Of a stretch of DNA of 64,000 nucleotides, positions 22,131 through 33,779 are shown in pieces. The notes under the pieces were generated by a model. That model saw only the letters and a program-made list of their open reading frames with translations. It searched no databases and was not told the origin of the DNA. A program made the translations under genes and the position numbers. Source of the stretch: Perilla frutescens (lineage: Eukaryota > Streptophyta > Magnoliopsida > Lamiales > Lamiaceae); NCBI GenBank assembly GCA_026008535.1, contig BRKX01000003.1:24294001-24358000 (forward strand), read 5' to 3'. Numbering within the stretch: the stretch's first letter is position 1; each line of letters opens with the position of its first letter.

Positions 22131-22880
22131 CAGATCAATGTGAAAACATCTTTTTCACACGTGTGGCTATATAAGACAAGACTTGTTCCATGATAATAGA
22201 CAGTGGGAGTGTGATCAACGCCATTAGCCGATATGCAGTTGATAAATTGGCACTGGCCACCACAAAGCATCCGAAACTGTACAAGTTGCAGTGGCTTACG
22301 GATCGAGGAGGGATCAAAGTAACGGCCTAGGTATGTTATTCCTATGGATGCAGCGCACATATTGTTAAGTAGACCATGGCAGTTTGATAGACAAGTGGTT
22401 CATGATAGTTTTGCAAACACATACACCGTAAAGAGAGACAGATGAACCACTACATTAAAGCCGCTATCCCCTAAAGCCATTGCCGAGGATCAAAGACTCA
22501 TGCAAGAGAGGTTTAGAGCTGAAAGAGCAAAAGAGACCGCAGCCGCAGCCCGAATCACCGCCGACAACACACATTCAGCTGAAACCTTCACCAAGGCTGC
22601 CGCCCCTTCTTCTTCATCCAGTGCAGCCCCTAAACCACCTTTTAAGGATTCCCTTGTGTGAGTATATTTATCCGGATCAGCTGCAAAGAAAGATCAAAAC
22701 CGCATCTTGTTTATTTCAGTTAAAAGTAGGTTCACCATTTGTTCTTTTATCTTATAAGTGCAGTGCTATTAATGATTCTTCTTTGCCTAGTGTTGTGCAG
22801 CCACTTATGGAGGAGTTTGCGGATGTGTTCCCGGAAGAGATTCCAAGTGGATTACCTCCAGTTCGTGGGATCGAGCACTA
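22131..22880 (+). pseudogene. Protease and linker (copy B), broken
   Basis: The protease Asp-Ser-Gly motif lies near 22195-22215. A deletion relative to copy C removes about 60 bases around 22330, joining the first half to PMDAAHILLSRPWQFDR. Ala/Pro-rich linker follows, and then the start of RT (LMEEFADVFPEEIPSGLPPVRGIEH) up to a TAG at 22879. Confidence 0.78.
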
Positions 22881-23702
22881 GATCAATTTTCAGCCTGGCA
22901 CAGTGCTTCCCAACAGCCCAGCCTACCGAACGTCACTTAAAGAAAGTAAGGAGATCGACAGACAAGTGAAAGAGTTGCTTGAGAAGAAGCAGATTCGAGA
23001 GTTGATGAGCCCCTGCGCAGTCCCAGTCATTCTAGTGCCAAAGACGAACAACAAGTGGAGAATGTGCATGGACTGCCACGCCATCAACAAGATAACAGTG
23101 AAGTATCGATTCCCTATCCCTAGATTAGATGATATGCTTGATGAATTATCCGGTTCTAAAATCTTTTCTAAAATTGATTTGCGTTCTGGTTATTTTCAAG
23201 TTAGAATGCATGAAGGGGATGAGTGGAAAACAACTTTTAAGACTAAGCATGGTTTATATGAGTGGTTAGTTATGCTTTTTGGTCTCACTACTGCACCTAG
23301 CACTTTTATGAGATTAATGAACAATGTTTTGCGTGATGTGATTGGGAAATTTGTTGTAGTATACTTTGATGATATCCTGATTTACAATCATGATGCACAT
23401 GCGTACTTAACACACCTTAGGCACGTTTTTGATATTCTGAGATCAGCCAAGTTGTATGGAAATTTGTCTAAATATTTTTTTTGTTTAGATGAAGTTGTAT
23501 TTCTTGGTTTTGTTGTCAGTATACGTGGTATTGAGGTTGACTGTTCTAAAATCAAAGCGATTGAAGAATGGCCAATGCCCAAGTCAGCCATGGAGGTTCG
23601 ATCCTTTCATGGCCTTACCGGATTTTATCATCGCTTTGTGCGTGATTTTTCTAGCATTTCCGCACCTCTTACTGAGCTAATTAAGAAGGATCATAAATTT
23701 TA
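22881..23702 (+). pseudogene. Reverse transcriptase (copy B)
   Basis: The longest open piece (22903-23702) carries AVPVILVPKTNNKWRMCMDC, FSKIDLRSGYFQV with the first Asp, MLFGLTTAPSTFMRL, and YFDDILIYN with the Asp pair. The thumb region follows (VRSFHGLTGFYHRFV). TAA at 23701 ends it. The usual 'VMPFGL' has become VMLFGL. Confidence 0.9.
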
Positions 23703-24150
23703 ATGGGGTAAAGCACATCATGAAGCATTTACACGTTTAAAACATATTTTATATCATGCACCTATTTTGTGTTTACCTGATTTTGATAAGGTTTTCGAGA
23801 TTAAATGTGATACCTCTGGGATAGGTAATAGTTCTGTTTTGATGCAGGATTGACGTCCAGTTGCCTACTTCAGTGAGAAATTAAATGGTGCAGCTCTGCG
23901 CTATTCCACCTATGACAAAGAGTTGTACACATTGAAGAGATCATTGGAGATGTGGCAGCATTATCTGTGGCCAAAGGAGTTCATGATTCACACGGACCAT
24001 GAGAGCTTAAAGCATTTGAAAGGGCAGCAAAACTTGAACAAGAGACATGCGAGATGGGTCGAATTCATCGAGTCCATCCCATACATCATCAAATACAAGA
24101 AAGAAGAAGATAACGTCGTTGCCGACGCCCTCTTGAAGGTACACATTGCT
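23703..24150 (+). pseudogene. RNase H (copy B)
   Basis: Reads as EIKCDTSGIG (first catalytic Asp, near 23805), then a stop at 23852, YFSEKLNGAALRYSTYDKEL, HTDHESLKHLKGQQNL and VVADALL near 24130, where the usual final Ser-Arg is altered. Confidence 0.8.
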
Positions 24151-25420
24151 GAATTTGATGCATGCTAGAATGCTTGGTTTTGAATCGATTAAGAGTCTTT
24201 ATGCATGTGATCCCTTCTTTGCTTCAATTTATGATGAGTGTTCGACTAAGTCTAAGTCATTTGATGGGTTTTTCATGCATGATGATTTCTTGTTTCATGG
24301 TTCTCAATTATGCATTCCTAGTTGTTCTATGCGTCAGCTACTTGTGTTAGAATCACATGCAGGAGGTTTGATGGGTCACTTTAGTGTGAATAAAACATTA
24401 AACTTGTTGCATGAGCATTTTTATTGGCCGCATATGAGAAGAGATGTTGAACATGTGTGTAGTAGATGTGTTACTTATCATAGGTCTAAGTCTACATCAC
24501 ACCCTTTTGGATTATACACGCCCCTAGTTCACCTTGTATTGATTTATCTATGGATTTTATTTTGGGTTTACCAAGGTCTAGATCGGGTAAGGATTCTGTT
24601 TTTGTAGTTGTTGATCGATTTTATAAAATGGCTAATTTCATTGCATGTAAAAAAATCGATAATATTGTGCATATTGCCAATCTGTTCTTTGTGCATGTAG
24701 TTAGATTGCATGATATTCCTAAAACTATTGTTAGTGATAGGGATTCCAAGTTTCTTGCACATTTTTGGCGAGTTTTGTGGGAAAAATTAGGAACTAAGTT
24801 GTTGTTTTCTACTGCATGTCATCCACAAACTGATGGTCAAACTGAGGTTGTGAATCGCACTTTAGGCACACTACTTAGGTCTTTAATTAAAAATAATTTG
24901 AAGTCTTGGGAAGAGTGTTTACCTTACGCTGAATTTTCATATAATCGTGTGGTACATTCTTCTACTAATATGTCTCCTTTTGAGGTTGTTTATTGATTTA
25001 ATCTGTTAACGCCTACTAATTTGTTACCTTTACCTATTGAGCATCTAACAAGTGTTAAAGGTTTGAGACGAGTTGATCAAGTTAAGGAAATGCATGAGAG
25101 AGTGCATTCTCATATTGAGCACAAAGAAAAGCACACAACCGAGTTCCAGAACGTGCGACGCAAGCAAGTGATATTCCAGCCCGGAGATCGCGTTTGGATT
25201 CATCTGAGTCCCGGACGGTTTCCAAATCTGAGAAAGTCCAAGTTGTCACCACATGGAGACGGTCCTTTCAATGTTCTAAGTTGTGTAAATGACAATACTT
25301 ACTGCATTGATCTTCCCGGTGAGTATTAATGTTCTTCAACTTTCAATGTTGCTGATTTATCTCTGTTTGTTGCAGATGAGTTCAATCAAGATGATGATCT
25401 AAATTCGAGGATGAATTCTC
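24151..25420 (+). pseudogene. Integrase and C-terminal tail (copy B)
   Basis: Zinc region HAGGLMGHFSVNKTLNLL ... CSRCVTYH, where the last Cys has become Tyr. The catalytic core reads MDFILGLPRS, SDRDSKFLAHFW and DGQTEVVNRT (D, D, E). Frame changes occur at about 24520, and a stop at 24995. The tail has GDRVWIHLSPGRFP and the conserved end 'FNVADLS'. The motif set is of the CRM/Galadriel type. Confidence 0.86.
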
Positions 25421-25421
25421 T

Positions 25422-25435
25422 TCAGCAGGGGGGAA
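25422..25435 (+). promoter_or_regulatory. Polypurine tract of gypsy copy B
   Basis: CAGCAGGGGGGAA lies directly before the 3' LTR start TGATGAAGCC. Confidence 0.82.
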
Positions 25436-26706
25436 TGATGAAGCCATACAAGGCATTGAAGGCCTTGAACCCGAGCTGCAATTTAAAGGACCAATGATGC
25501 GACTTCGAGCGAAGAAATTACAAGGATATCTCCAAGTATTGATTCACAAGAAGTTCGAAGAATTAGAAGATGCAAAGTGCATCCATGTTTTAGTTAATTT
25601 ATTAACTAATGAAGATCAAGATCACACCATGGAGAATATAACTTGAACAGTTGAAGATGAAGTAGCAAAGTGGACGTGTGCAAGTGTAAAGAAATCGGCC
25701 CTTGATTTATTTAATTAGAGATTGAATTTTATTTAGACTATAGTATTTAATTAGACTATAGTATTTATTTATTTTAGTTCAGATTTTATTATTTTTATTA
25801 AGTAATTTTCATGCATAATATAATTAGGTTTGACTAGAATATTATTTAAGGCAAATTACTACCTTGAATAGAATTCTAGTTTAGGTATTTTCTTAGTATA
25901 GTTGGAGATATTTTTTGGATCAGTTTTTAGGCCTTTTTAGCTTATTATTTTCGTGCTTTTTAGCACTATAAATAGGGGAACCATGTCACATTGATATTTT
26001 AGACATTATTGATTAAATTTGCCTTTGCATTCAATTTGTGTCTCAACCGTTTAAAGCTTTTGATTATTTTCTCGAAAATATTCATTCTTGAAGACTAGCA
26101 AACTTTGAGTCTTACATCAAGCGAATGTTCTAATTCACACAAGGAATTAGGGGGAACTCGCTATCTGGAGAACAACTTGAAGATTCATTTTCGTCGTACA
26201 AGATACGCCGGGAATTAATCGGGTTGCAATTCAACAACACTATCACCAACGCCACCATCCACGACGTCCTTAACCATCATCAAGCCGTCCATTTCACCTT
26301 CAACCATCCAGTTTCATTCAAGCGGTGTTCAAGTTCAATTCAAGTCCCGTTCGTCGTGTTCTACATCGTACCTCGTAAGTTAATCTAATCGTTATCATAT
26401 CCTATCTTCCCTAGCCATTCTTACCCATAAATTCAAGCTTAAAATACATCAAATTCCAAGCCATAACTCTCGTCCCAAATCAGCCACTTTTCATTGGATT
26501 TTGTGTATCATTTTTGTGTCGTAGTCTAGATATCGTAATTAAGTCTAGTTCATCTACTATTTTGTATTCGAGTTTTTTAGGATTTAGCTGAGATTATTCT
26601 CATTATTAAAGTCTTTAGAGTAGGATTGAATCCTTCCAAGTTGACATGTCCTTTCATAGAAGTCTTCCGCGCGTTCTCATAACCTGTACAATTTGTCCGG
26701 GTTACA
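25436..26706 (+). repeat. 3' LTR of gypsy copy B
   Basis: 1271 bp, partner of 18475-19744, with scattered transitions and few indels. It is followed at once by CACTA-2 tnp2 sequence on the minus strand. Confidence 0.9.
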
Positions 26707-26711
26707 TTACT

Positions 26712-27923
26712 AGTTCAATGAGATATCATACGTTGGCACACCTTCATCCCACAGTTGTATAAGTTCATCGATCAGTGGTTGTAAGAACACATCAATCTTC
26801 TCCTTTGAATTCCTTGGCCTGGGCACAAGAATCGTAAGAAACACGTGCTATTCTTTCATACACAACCAAGGTGGAAAATTATATGGTGTAACTATCACAG
26901 GCCAAGAGGAATATTGTTTGCTTGTTTGTCCAAATGGCTGGAAACCATTAGTGGAAAGACCCAATCTAACATTTCGGCTTTCAGCTGCAAAGCTAAGAAA
27001 TATCATGTCTAAGTGCTTCCACGCAGGTGAGTCAGCTGGATAACGCATAACCCCGTCATTAACTGATATTGCATGCCAATGCATCTCTTCAGCAGTAGCT
27101 TTCAATGCGTACAACGTCTTCAATCTTGGAGTAAGAGGGAAGTAGTACATCCTTTTCTGAGCTACTTTCTTCACCTGCCTATTCTAGTTAGATCGTTTTA
27201 CAGCATGGTAATATTCTTTATTGCAGTGTTTGCATCTAATCAAGTCAACATCATCCTTCTAATACAACATGCAATTGTCTGCACAACAATCGATCTTCTC
27301 CACCAGTAACCCCATACCACGCAGAAGTCTCTTTGTACTATAGAAGTTACTGGTGACCATATTATTTTTGGGCATAACCTCTTTCAGAAGACTTGTAAAT
27401 TGGTCAAAACACCTCTCTGAGAAGTGGTGCTTAGACTTCAAGGCCATTAAACGGGCCGCAAGAGACAATTGTGTGTGATTCTCATAGCTCGGCCACAATT
27501 CGTTGTCCGCAGCAGCCAACATATTATAAAAGCGTTGAGCTTCAGGATTGGGAGCTTCTTCAATGCCATTCATTTCATAAAAAAAAATTCGGCCCAGTAG
27601 TATCCATCACCATCGTGTGATACGTATTCGGTTCATACGTGTCAACTAGATTTTCAGCAGGACTTATCTCTCCATGAAAGGTCCATGTGTAATAATTCGG
27701 CACAAAATCGTGTTGACAAATGTGCATTCGGACCTCAAATGGATTTCTATAAGACCGATTCTTACACTTTGCATACGGACACTTCATATTTTCCCCCATC
27801 TAAAAACGCTGGATGGCTAGTGGCAAAGTCTATAAAACTTTCGATCTTATGTGCAAATTCTAACAAATCAGATCCATCGTGACTCCGTTGATACATCCAA
27901 GGTCGACTAGAAACTCGATTCAT
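26712..27923 (-). pseudogene. tnp2 N-terminal part (CACTA-2), broken
   Basis: Read from an ATG at 27923: SRPWMYQRSHDGSDL ... IESFIDFATSHPAF, the transposase-associated domain. A one-base shift in a G-run near 27797 breaks the frame. MKCPYAKCKNR then continues the zinc-like CxxxC part. Next come NPEAQRFYNMLAAADNELWPS and LLRGMGLLVEKIDCC, and after another break a YYFPLTPRLKTLYA segment and SPAWKHLDMIFLSFAAESRNVRLGLSTNGF. The last readable part (26706-26850, PLIDELIQLWDEGVPTYDISLN) is exactly where the gypsy element entered. Confidence 0.86.
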
Positions 27924-28046
27924 ATTTGCCTAAATTATAAAATTAATTAGGAAAAGAATTCGGCAGCATAACGGCGTGAAACCTATATTTTGACCAAGTC
28001 ATCGACGTAACTTAATTAGGTTCATTAACTAGCAGATACCAAATAC

Positions 28047-28172
28047 CAGGGGGATCCAGGGGCCCTCGTCTCAATATAAATATTTACAATTAAAATAGAG
28101 GGATCCAGGGGGCCTCGTCCTAATCTAACTACATAAAATTAAAATAGAGGGATTCAGGGGCCCTCGTCCTAT
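28047..28172. repeat. Three tandem about 50-bp units with a CAGGGGCCCTCG core
   Basis: Units start near 28047, 28097 and 28146. Each contains GGGATCCAGGGGCCCTCGTC or a close variant followed by an AT-rich half. They lie in CACTA-2, upstream of tnp2 in its reading direction. Confidence 0.85.
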
Positions 28173-28174
28173 TT

Positions 28175-28416
28175 CACTAACATGCTTTCATAAATTCAAA
28201 TTAACATGCTTTAATAATTTCATCTAACATGCTTAAATAAATTCGACTAACATGTTTTCAAAAATTCAACTAACATGCTTTCATAAATTCAAATTAACAT
28301 GTTTAATATATTCAATAAAAATGTTTAAATAAATTCAACTAACATGCTTTCATAAATTTAACTAAGATGCTTTCAAAAATTCAACTAACATGCTTTCATA
28401 AATTCAAATTAACATA
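28175..28416. repeat. Tandem array of about ten 24-bp units
   Basis: Imperfect repeats of AACTAACATGCTTTCATAAA followed by TTCA or a variant. The array directly follows the 50-bp units. It is AT-rich, non-coding and inside CACTA-2. The following stretch 28417-29576 is AT-rich with T-runs and shows no gene. Confidence 0.88.
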
Positions 28417-29576
28417 TTCTTTGAACACATTTATTTTTATTAATAATGACTAATACAGAATATTTTTATCATTTATTTTACCTGATGTTCATTTTTTTAA
28501 TAGAAAATTAAAGAAGAGGGAACGTGGTCCACCCTTGCTCATTTATTGTTAGAAAATGCTACTGGAAAGTTACCTTATGTTTTTTTTTTTTTTTGCTTTC
28601 TTTCTTTATTTAATATTTAGGGTTATTAATTTTTATTTGAACAATGATAATTGTATTTTTTCCCCTTTCATTCTTTTTTCCTTCCTTTTGTTTATTCTTT
28701 TTCATTTTATTCAAATTTTCTTATATTTTATTCAAACTAAAGTTTATTTGAACCAATGAATTTTGTTTAAAAAATATGAATTTAAATGTTGTCACATATT
28801 AATAACATCTGGGAATATAAGATTTACTCCAATTTTGAAATCCATACACAATTCAATCTATTGTATATCGTTGTCATTAATTAATAAATATTAATATATA
28901 TTGAATATACTTATCATTTTTCTATCAATATAACCTTATATAATTTGTGCTTCTAACCGAAATCTAATAATTCATTGTGCCAATGAATTATGGCAAAATC
29001 ATTATTTTCGTGAAAATCATGTGATTATTAATTTTTGCAATAAAAATTAGATAAGATCAAAATTATTCTTGTTCTTATTATAATCTAATTAATAATAATA
29101 AATTATTTTGATCAAGAATACTGTAAGTTAAGAAATTATAATTAAAGAAAATTCACCTGTGTTTATAGATGGTATATGAAAATTAAATAAATTTAACTAT
29201 AGATACCAACAAACAGAGAAACAATAAATATATGGAAAATAGTAGTACTTTAATATCACAAACTCAAAGTGGATTCGTTTGTTTGAGACCAAATTCCTCT
29301 ATTCCAAATTCGAATTATGTCCTCTAAAAACTCATATATAATTAACATTTGACACAACTAAAACAAGAAATCCAGAACCACTAAAACCACAAACCTTACT
29401 TCAATTTTACCCAAAACCATCAGCCATGAAAGCCTATCACAATTAAAACAATATATAAAATTAAAAAAAATATAAATTAGAAAAAAAACAAACAGAAGCA
29501 ATAACACAATCAAGTTGAACATATCGGCAGATTCATCAAATTAATTAAAATTAAAAAAAAATAGAAAAGCAGATTC

Positions 29577-29760
29577 AACTTACGGGTCGGTGGAGGCGGC
29601 GGTAGGCGGCGGCGGCGTCGGGCTGGGCGGCGGTAGCGCGGTCGGTGATGGAGAGGGATGGGGAGGGAGAGGGAGAGAGAGAGGGAGAGAGAGGGAATTG
29701 GTGGTGGAGGCGGGCTGCTCGACGGTCGCGGTCGACGGTGGCGGAATTGGGGGATTTAGG
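29577..29760 (-). promoter_or_regulatory. GC-rich leader-like block of CACTA-2 ending in a splice-donor motif
   Basis: In an otherwise AT-rich element, this stretch has CCG-rich triplets and a long CTCTCTCTC-type pyrimidine run on the minus strand, ending CACCGACCC followed by GTAAGT at 29583-29578. It lies between the subterminal repeats and tnp2 in the element's reading direction. It looks like the 5' exon/leader of the transposase transcript, or a captured host 5' exon. The plus-strand Arg/Gly-rich ORF across it is probably an artefact. Confidence 0.5.
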
Positions 29761-29799
29761 GCTTGAAGATTTGGGGATGGGGAAAAAGGGCTCTATGCC

Positions 29800-30133
29800 C
29801 GAATATTATGAAACCGGGCGACGAAATTAGTGACGGGCCATTCCGTCGCCCGGCCTTATTAAATTATTTTTTTAAAAAATAAGGTGACGGAATCTTTCCG
29901 TCGCCTTATTATTCGGTAAAAAAAATATAAAAATAAAATTAGGCGACGAAATTCCGTTACCTTATTTCTCGAAATAAAAAAAAGGCGATGGAATACGTTT
30001 GTCGCCTTATGTGGCGATAGTGATTCCGTCGCTACGTCTGTCATCCTAGTTGGCGACGGACAAGTCCGTTGCCTTTCCGTCGCCTGTGTTGACGAAATGT
30101 GTTCCGTCGCCCGAAACAAGTTTTCTTGTAGTG
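29800..30133 (-). repeat. CACTA-2 subterminal repeats and 5' terminal inverted repeat
   Basis: Multiple direct and inverted copies of GGCGACGGAA / TTCCGTCGCC (near 29817, 29842, 29882, 29896, 29941, 29983, 30020, 30052, 30075 and 30103). The block ends in GTTTTCTTGTAGTG at 30133, which on the minus strand is the CACTACAAGAAAAC terminus. The core is the same GACGGA word as in CACTA-1, so the two belong to related families. Confidence 0.92.
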
Positions 30134-30760
30134 GAATTGTATAACTCGATTTTGCAGGATAGCCATTCCAACTATCATGATTTGCATGTATGGTTTATTT
30201 TCGATGTTATGAATGTATGATTGGTTTTTTATCGGTTTGATCACATTTTTCCGATCAGAAAATCCATGGGTAGATTAGATTTAATTTTTAAAGTTCAAAA
30301 ATTGTAATCTATGTTGTTTTGGGTTGTAATTATACTTTAGATCTAGTTGTATTTTTTCTTTGGATGTGTGTACAAGGAGAAGGCAACTAGGAGTCCAAAC
30401 AAGGTAGAAAATTGCTCAAAGAAAGGGAAGAGGCGAGAATAAGCTGTTCTGGGTCGAGTCAGACTTGCTTGGCTCAACCTGGGGGTCGAATGGGCTTGGG
30501 TCGACCCAGATGGGTGTTTTTACCCTTGGCTGGGTCGTCCCACGGGTCGACTGAGATTCAGGTTCGACAGTTTTTCTTCAAGAAGCCATAACTTTTGACT
30601 CGGTTTGAACTATAAGCCCCACAAGTGCTCAAATCGAATTTCTTTCAAAGATCTACATGGATTCAGTGGCCAAACATCTGGAATCAGGATCATGATAGTT
30701 GGATTTTCTGATTTACTTATCATGTTTGTGTTTATGTTTGTATAACATACCATGGATGTT
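30134..30760 (+). other. Leader region of copia-1 with GTCGACC-rich palindromes
   Basis: Directly after CACTA-2. Between 30450 and 30570 the sequence repeats GGGTCGA/TCGACCC words, including the perfect 12-base palindrome TGGGTCGACCCA at 30497-30508. Similar Gly-tRNA-unrelated leader blocks precede gag in many plant copia elements. No primer site is present; it was presumably lost with the 5' LTR end. Confidence 0.5.
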
Positions 30761-30864
30761 TATTTTTGTGATGAACATGTTATGGATATCCTTAATAACC
30801 TCAGATTAAATGACTAAGTGGGTAATAAGATTTAATTTTAATAATTTTATCTCAATTGTTCATA

Positions 30865-31200
30865 GCATTATTTATATGTGAAGTAATTAATACACGTGTT
30901 GGTAATGAGCCAGTCTCCCTATGGATGTGTTAATTACAAGTTCACGAGATTAAACTAAATGGTAAATGAGATTTAATTTTAAAATTATAGATATCAAGAT
31001 GGTCTCCATAATTGGTTTGTATGTGAAGTAGTTAACACACGTGTTGGTAATGAGACAGCTTCTCTACGGATGTGTTAATTATAAGTTCATAAGATCAATT
31101 TTCCATGTGATATATAAATTAGTAATGTGAAGTAATCAATACTCATGCTAGTAATGGGCCAGCCCCCTACGTATGTTGTATTACGAGTTCACCAGTACTA
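30865..31200 (+). repeat. Three diverged tandem copies of an about 80-bp unit in copia-1
   Basis: Copies begin near 30872, 31020 and 31126. Each reads TGTGAAGTA, then an ACACGTGTTGGTAATGAG-like word, a C/T-rich word and TGTGTTAATTACAAGTTCA. Spacers are of unequal length. The third copy is the most decayed. Confidence 0.75.
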
Positions 31201-33779
31201 ATTTATCAAGTTATGGTATAAACTTAGATGCAATTAATAAACAAGTTTCCTATGAAACAAGTTGTTTACTTAATTATAGGACCAGTTTAAAGGGTGCCAA
31301 CTATTAATTTTACTTGTCATAAGGTTAAGTTAACTAAATGATGAAATTAAAGGTTTAGAACCTGTTTGGAAAATATTTATGTAAACGTCCACGTACGTGG
31401 CTTGCATTTATGTTTTTCAAGATGTTGAAGGATGCATTTATATATTATTTGACGTTACAATATATTCATGTCATCAAGAATGTGATTGAATGTATGTTTA
31501 CATATTTTATTCTATATTTTCATAATGTTCTTTCAACCAACTTATTTTATTACTTAAAGATATTTACATATATATCCTAATTATAATAATTGGAAAATAT
31601 TTGGATGATTGTTCGGATTGCAAAGGAGTATTTAAATACTTAGTGATTAAATGTCATCGTCTTCAGATGCTAACTTTAGTCAATAAGAGATATATAGTCA
31701 AAAAAGCGGTTAATCCAAATGAGATGACACATGTTACATTTTAACTTCTATCTAAAAATGTTATGCATTATCAGCATTAGGCCACAACTACTATTTTGAT
31801 GAGGATATAAATCTCTAGAATTCTTCAGATACTAAATTAGAATAGCTAGATAAATTGCCATTGAAAACTTGATGAAAATCACTACTACTGTAGAGACTCT
31901 TGTAAACGATCAAATACTCAAAGAGATTAATATCTAAGTGAGTGGGAGATTTTTGGAGTTGAAATCAAATGGGGAAACTCTAGTTGATTTCTTTACTCGA
32001 AGCAGTTAAATGTCTTAATTTACAAAGTGTGATTACTTATGTTGTTGAAAAATATTTTATCTTCTAGACCAAGGGAAGGTAAGAAGACAAATGATGTTTT
32101 CAACGGACACATAAAAGGTTGGGGTAAAGAATGACATGGAATATCAAGTAGCTGTGAAAAAACCTAAATGACAAAAGCTTTTAAAAGTGAAATCAATTAA
32201 GAAAAATTGGAAGACATACCGTCTCTTTTCAAAAAGAAGAACATTAGTTGTGTATCCTGTTCACTAGTAGTCAATGCATGTTTAGTGGAGTATACTACCA
32301 AGTCCTGATGGGTAAATATTGAGGCCACTAATCATTAATGCATTTATATGCATTGGTTTTGAGAAACCAATTGACTATATGATGGATTACAAGTCTTCAT
32401 GAGCAATGCTATGAAAATAGTGGTTATTGCAGTGGGAGTTTTAATGGTAGAAACATGATTTGGTTATGAAAAAATTATCTATATGTGCCGGGATTTAGAA
32501 AATTTATTTTCTAAATCATGTATTTTAGGTATTCAGTTTCTTTTGATAACAAGTTTGTTATCAAGAAAAGATGAACTGTTTTATCTATGGTGCTACATTA
32601 GTTGACAATTTATGAACATTAGAATCTTATTTACCCATCCATAGTGCAATACATAATTCATTATTTAATTCTAAAAGGTAAACTTCACAATTGAACCAAA
32701 CATATCTTTAGCAAATAAAGATTGGTCAGAATTTTACTTTAGTATAATTCAAAGACTGGTAAAAGATGGACCTTTGAGGTCATTACAAGTTAAGTCTTTT
32801 TCAATCAATGATTTTACTTAGAGAGTAAATGACCAATGCGGCTCTTTAAGGCCACGATAAATTAAACCTAAAAGATAAGTTAGAGATGATTTGAATCTGA
32901 TTTATAAGCCATTACAAAAGGATTGGTTCGAATCTTATCTTATTTATAAGACATTTATTTGAATTTTTGATACATTTGATGTGTCATTGAAACTGAGTAC
33001 TTTGAGGTTTCAAAGAGTACAAAGTTTGAACGAAGAAACATCATGGTACATGTATCTAAACACTTCAGTTTAAAAGGAGTGTTGTATATCTCTTGAGATA
33101 ATAATGGGTTATTTATTAGATGTTGGGATTAAATCTCAAATGATTACACTTAGAACTTCCTAAATAGAATGGTTTAATGTTGTGAAAGAGTGAAGTTCTT
33201 TTAGAGATAATTAGATCGATAATGAGTTACTCAATTCGTTTATGAATATGTTTTAGAAACTGCTATGTATGTTCTGTTTAGAGATACGTTTGTTTGTAAG
33301 ATATTCTGGATAAACGAAAGATTAATTATATAGTCCCAAGAGATTAGAGAGTCATTGCTTATACAAGTGACACTATCTCATAGGAAGACTATGTAATAAA
33401 TTAAAAGCCCATGAATAATTTTTGTTCTAAATGAGATGAGAGGAGAAATGTTGTTTTCAGTACCAAGTGTACAAGAGATGGAACCACCAATAACTGCACA
33501 AACGTGTCACAAAGAATACACAAGTATCTAAATAACTTCATTCTAGTGGGAGTTTATTGTTAGTGGGACAATCTTTGGATTTAAGTCCCAAGCGAACTAG
33601 AATTTAATTCCTAGTACTAAAATAAATATAATTCAGATAGTATTTTGGCAAATTTAAATGTTTGGGAGCTTGCAGATCCACCCAATGGAGTAAAATCGTT
33701 GGATGCATGTGGATCAGTAGACAAAAAGAAGGATCAAACTGGAAAGTGAGAACTTTCAAGCTGTTTTATCTAGATTCTT
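31201..33779 (+). pseudogene. Heavily decayed copia-1 gag-pol region
   Basis: About 2.6 kb of AT-rich sequence with stops in every frame. No domain can be read with confidence. Its position between the leader and the reverse transcriptase implies gag, protease and integrase, but I cannot show this from motifs. Confidence 0.4.

Larger units (their letters stand above)
18475..26706 (+). mobile_element. CRM-like Ty3/gypsy element (copy B) with both LTRs
   Basis: 8232 bp. LTRs at 18475-19744 and 25436-26706 both start TGATGAAGCC and end GGTTACA. A primer site, gag, protease, RT, RNase H, integrase and polypurine tract are present in order. It sits inside the tnp2 frame of CACTA-2. The flanking pentamers CTGCT (18470-18474) and TTACT (26707-26711) are probably a target duplication that has since changed at two positions by transitions. 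LTR identity by eye is roughly 93-95%, so it is much older than the Tekay copy. Coding regions carry many stops. Confidence 0.92.
17318..30133 (-). mobile_element. CACTA (En/Spm) transposon 2, interrupted by a gypsy element
   Basis: A minus-strand CACTA element. Its 5' terminus is intact at 30133 (the minus strand starts CACTACAAGAAAAC). Subterminal repeats, a GC-rich leader block, tandem arrays and tnp2 follow. The tnp2 gene is split by the CRM-like element at 18475-26706. The 3' terminus is missing: sequence ends within the tnp2 C-terminal region at about 17318, at a filler-bearing junction with the copia-1 LTR. Confidence 0.87.

Noticed and set aside
28175..28416. Regularly spaced repeats that could suggest a CRISPR array
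   Set aside because: Units are contiguous and imperfect with no unique spacers, and the context is a plant CACTA transposon.
29645..29830. Gly/Arg-rich plus-strand ORF in the GC-rich block
   Set aside because: No homology. Purine repeats create it, and the block makes better sense on the minus strand as a leader/exon ending at a splice donor.
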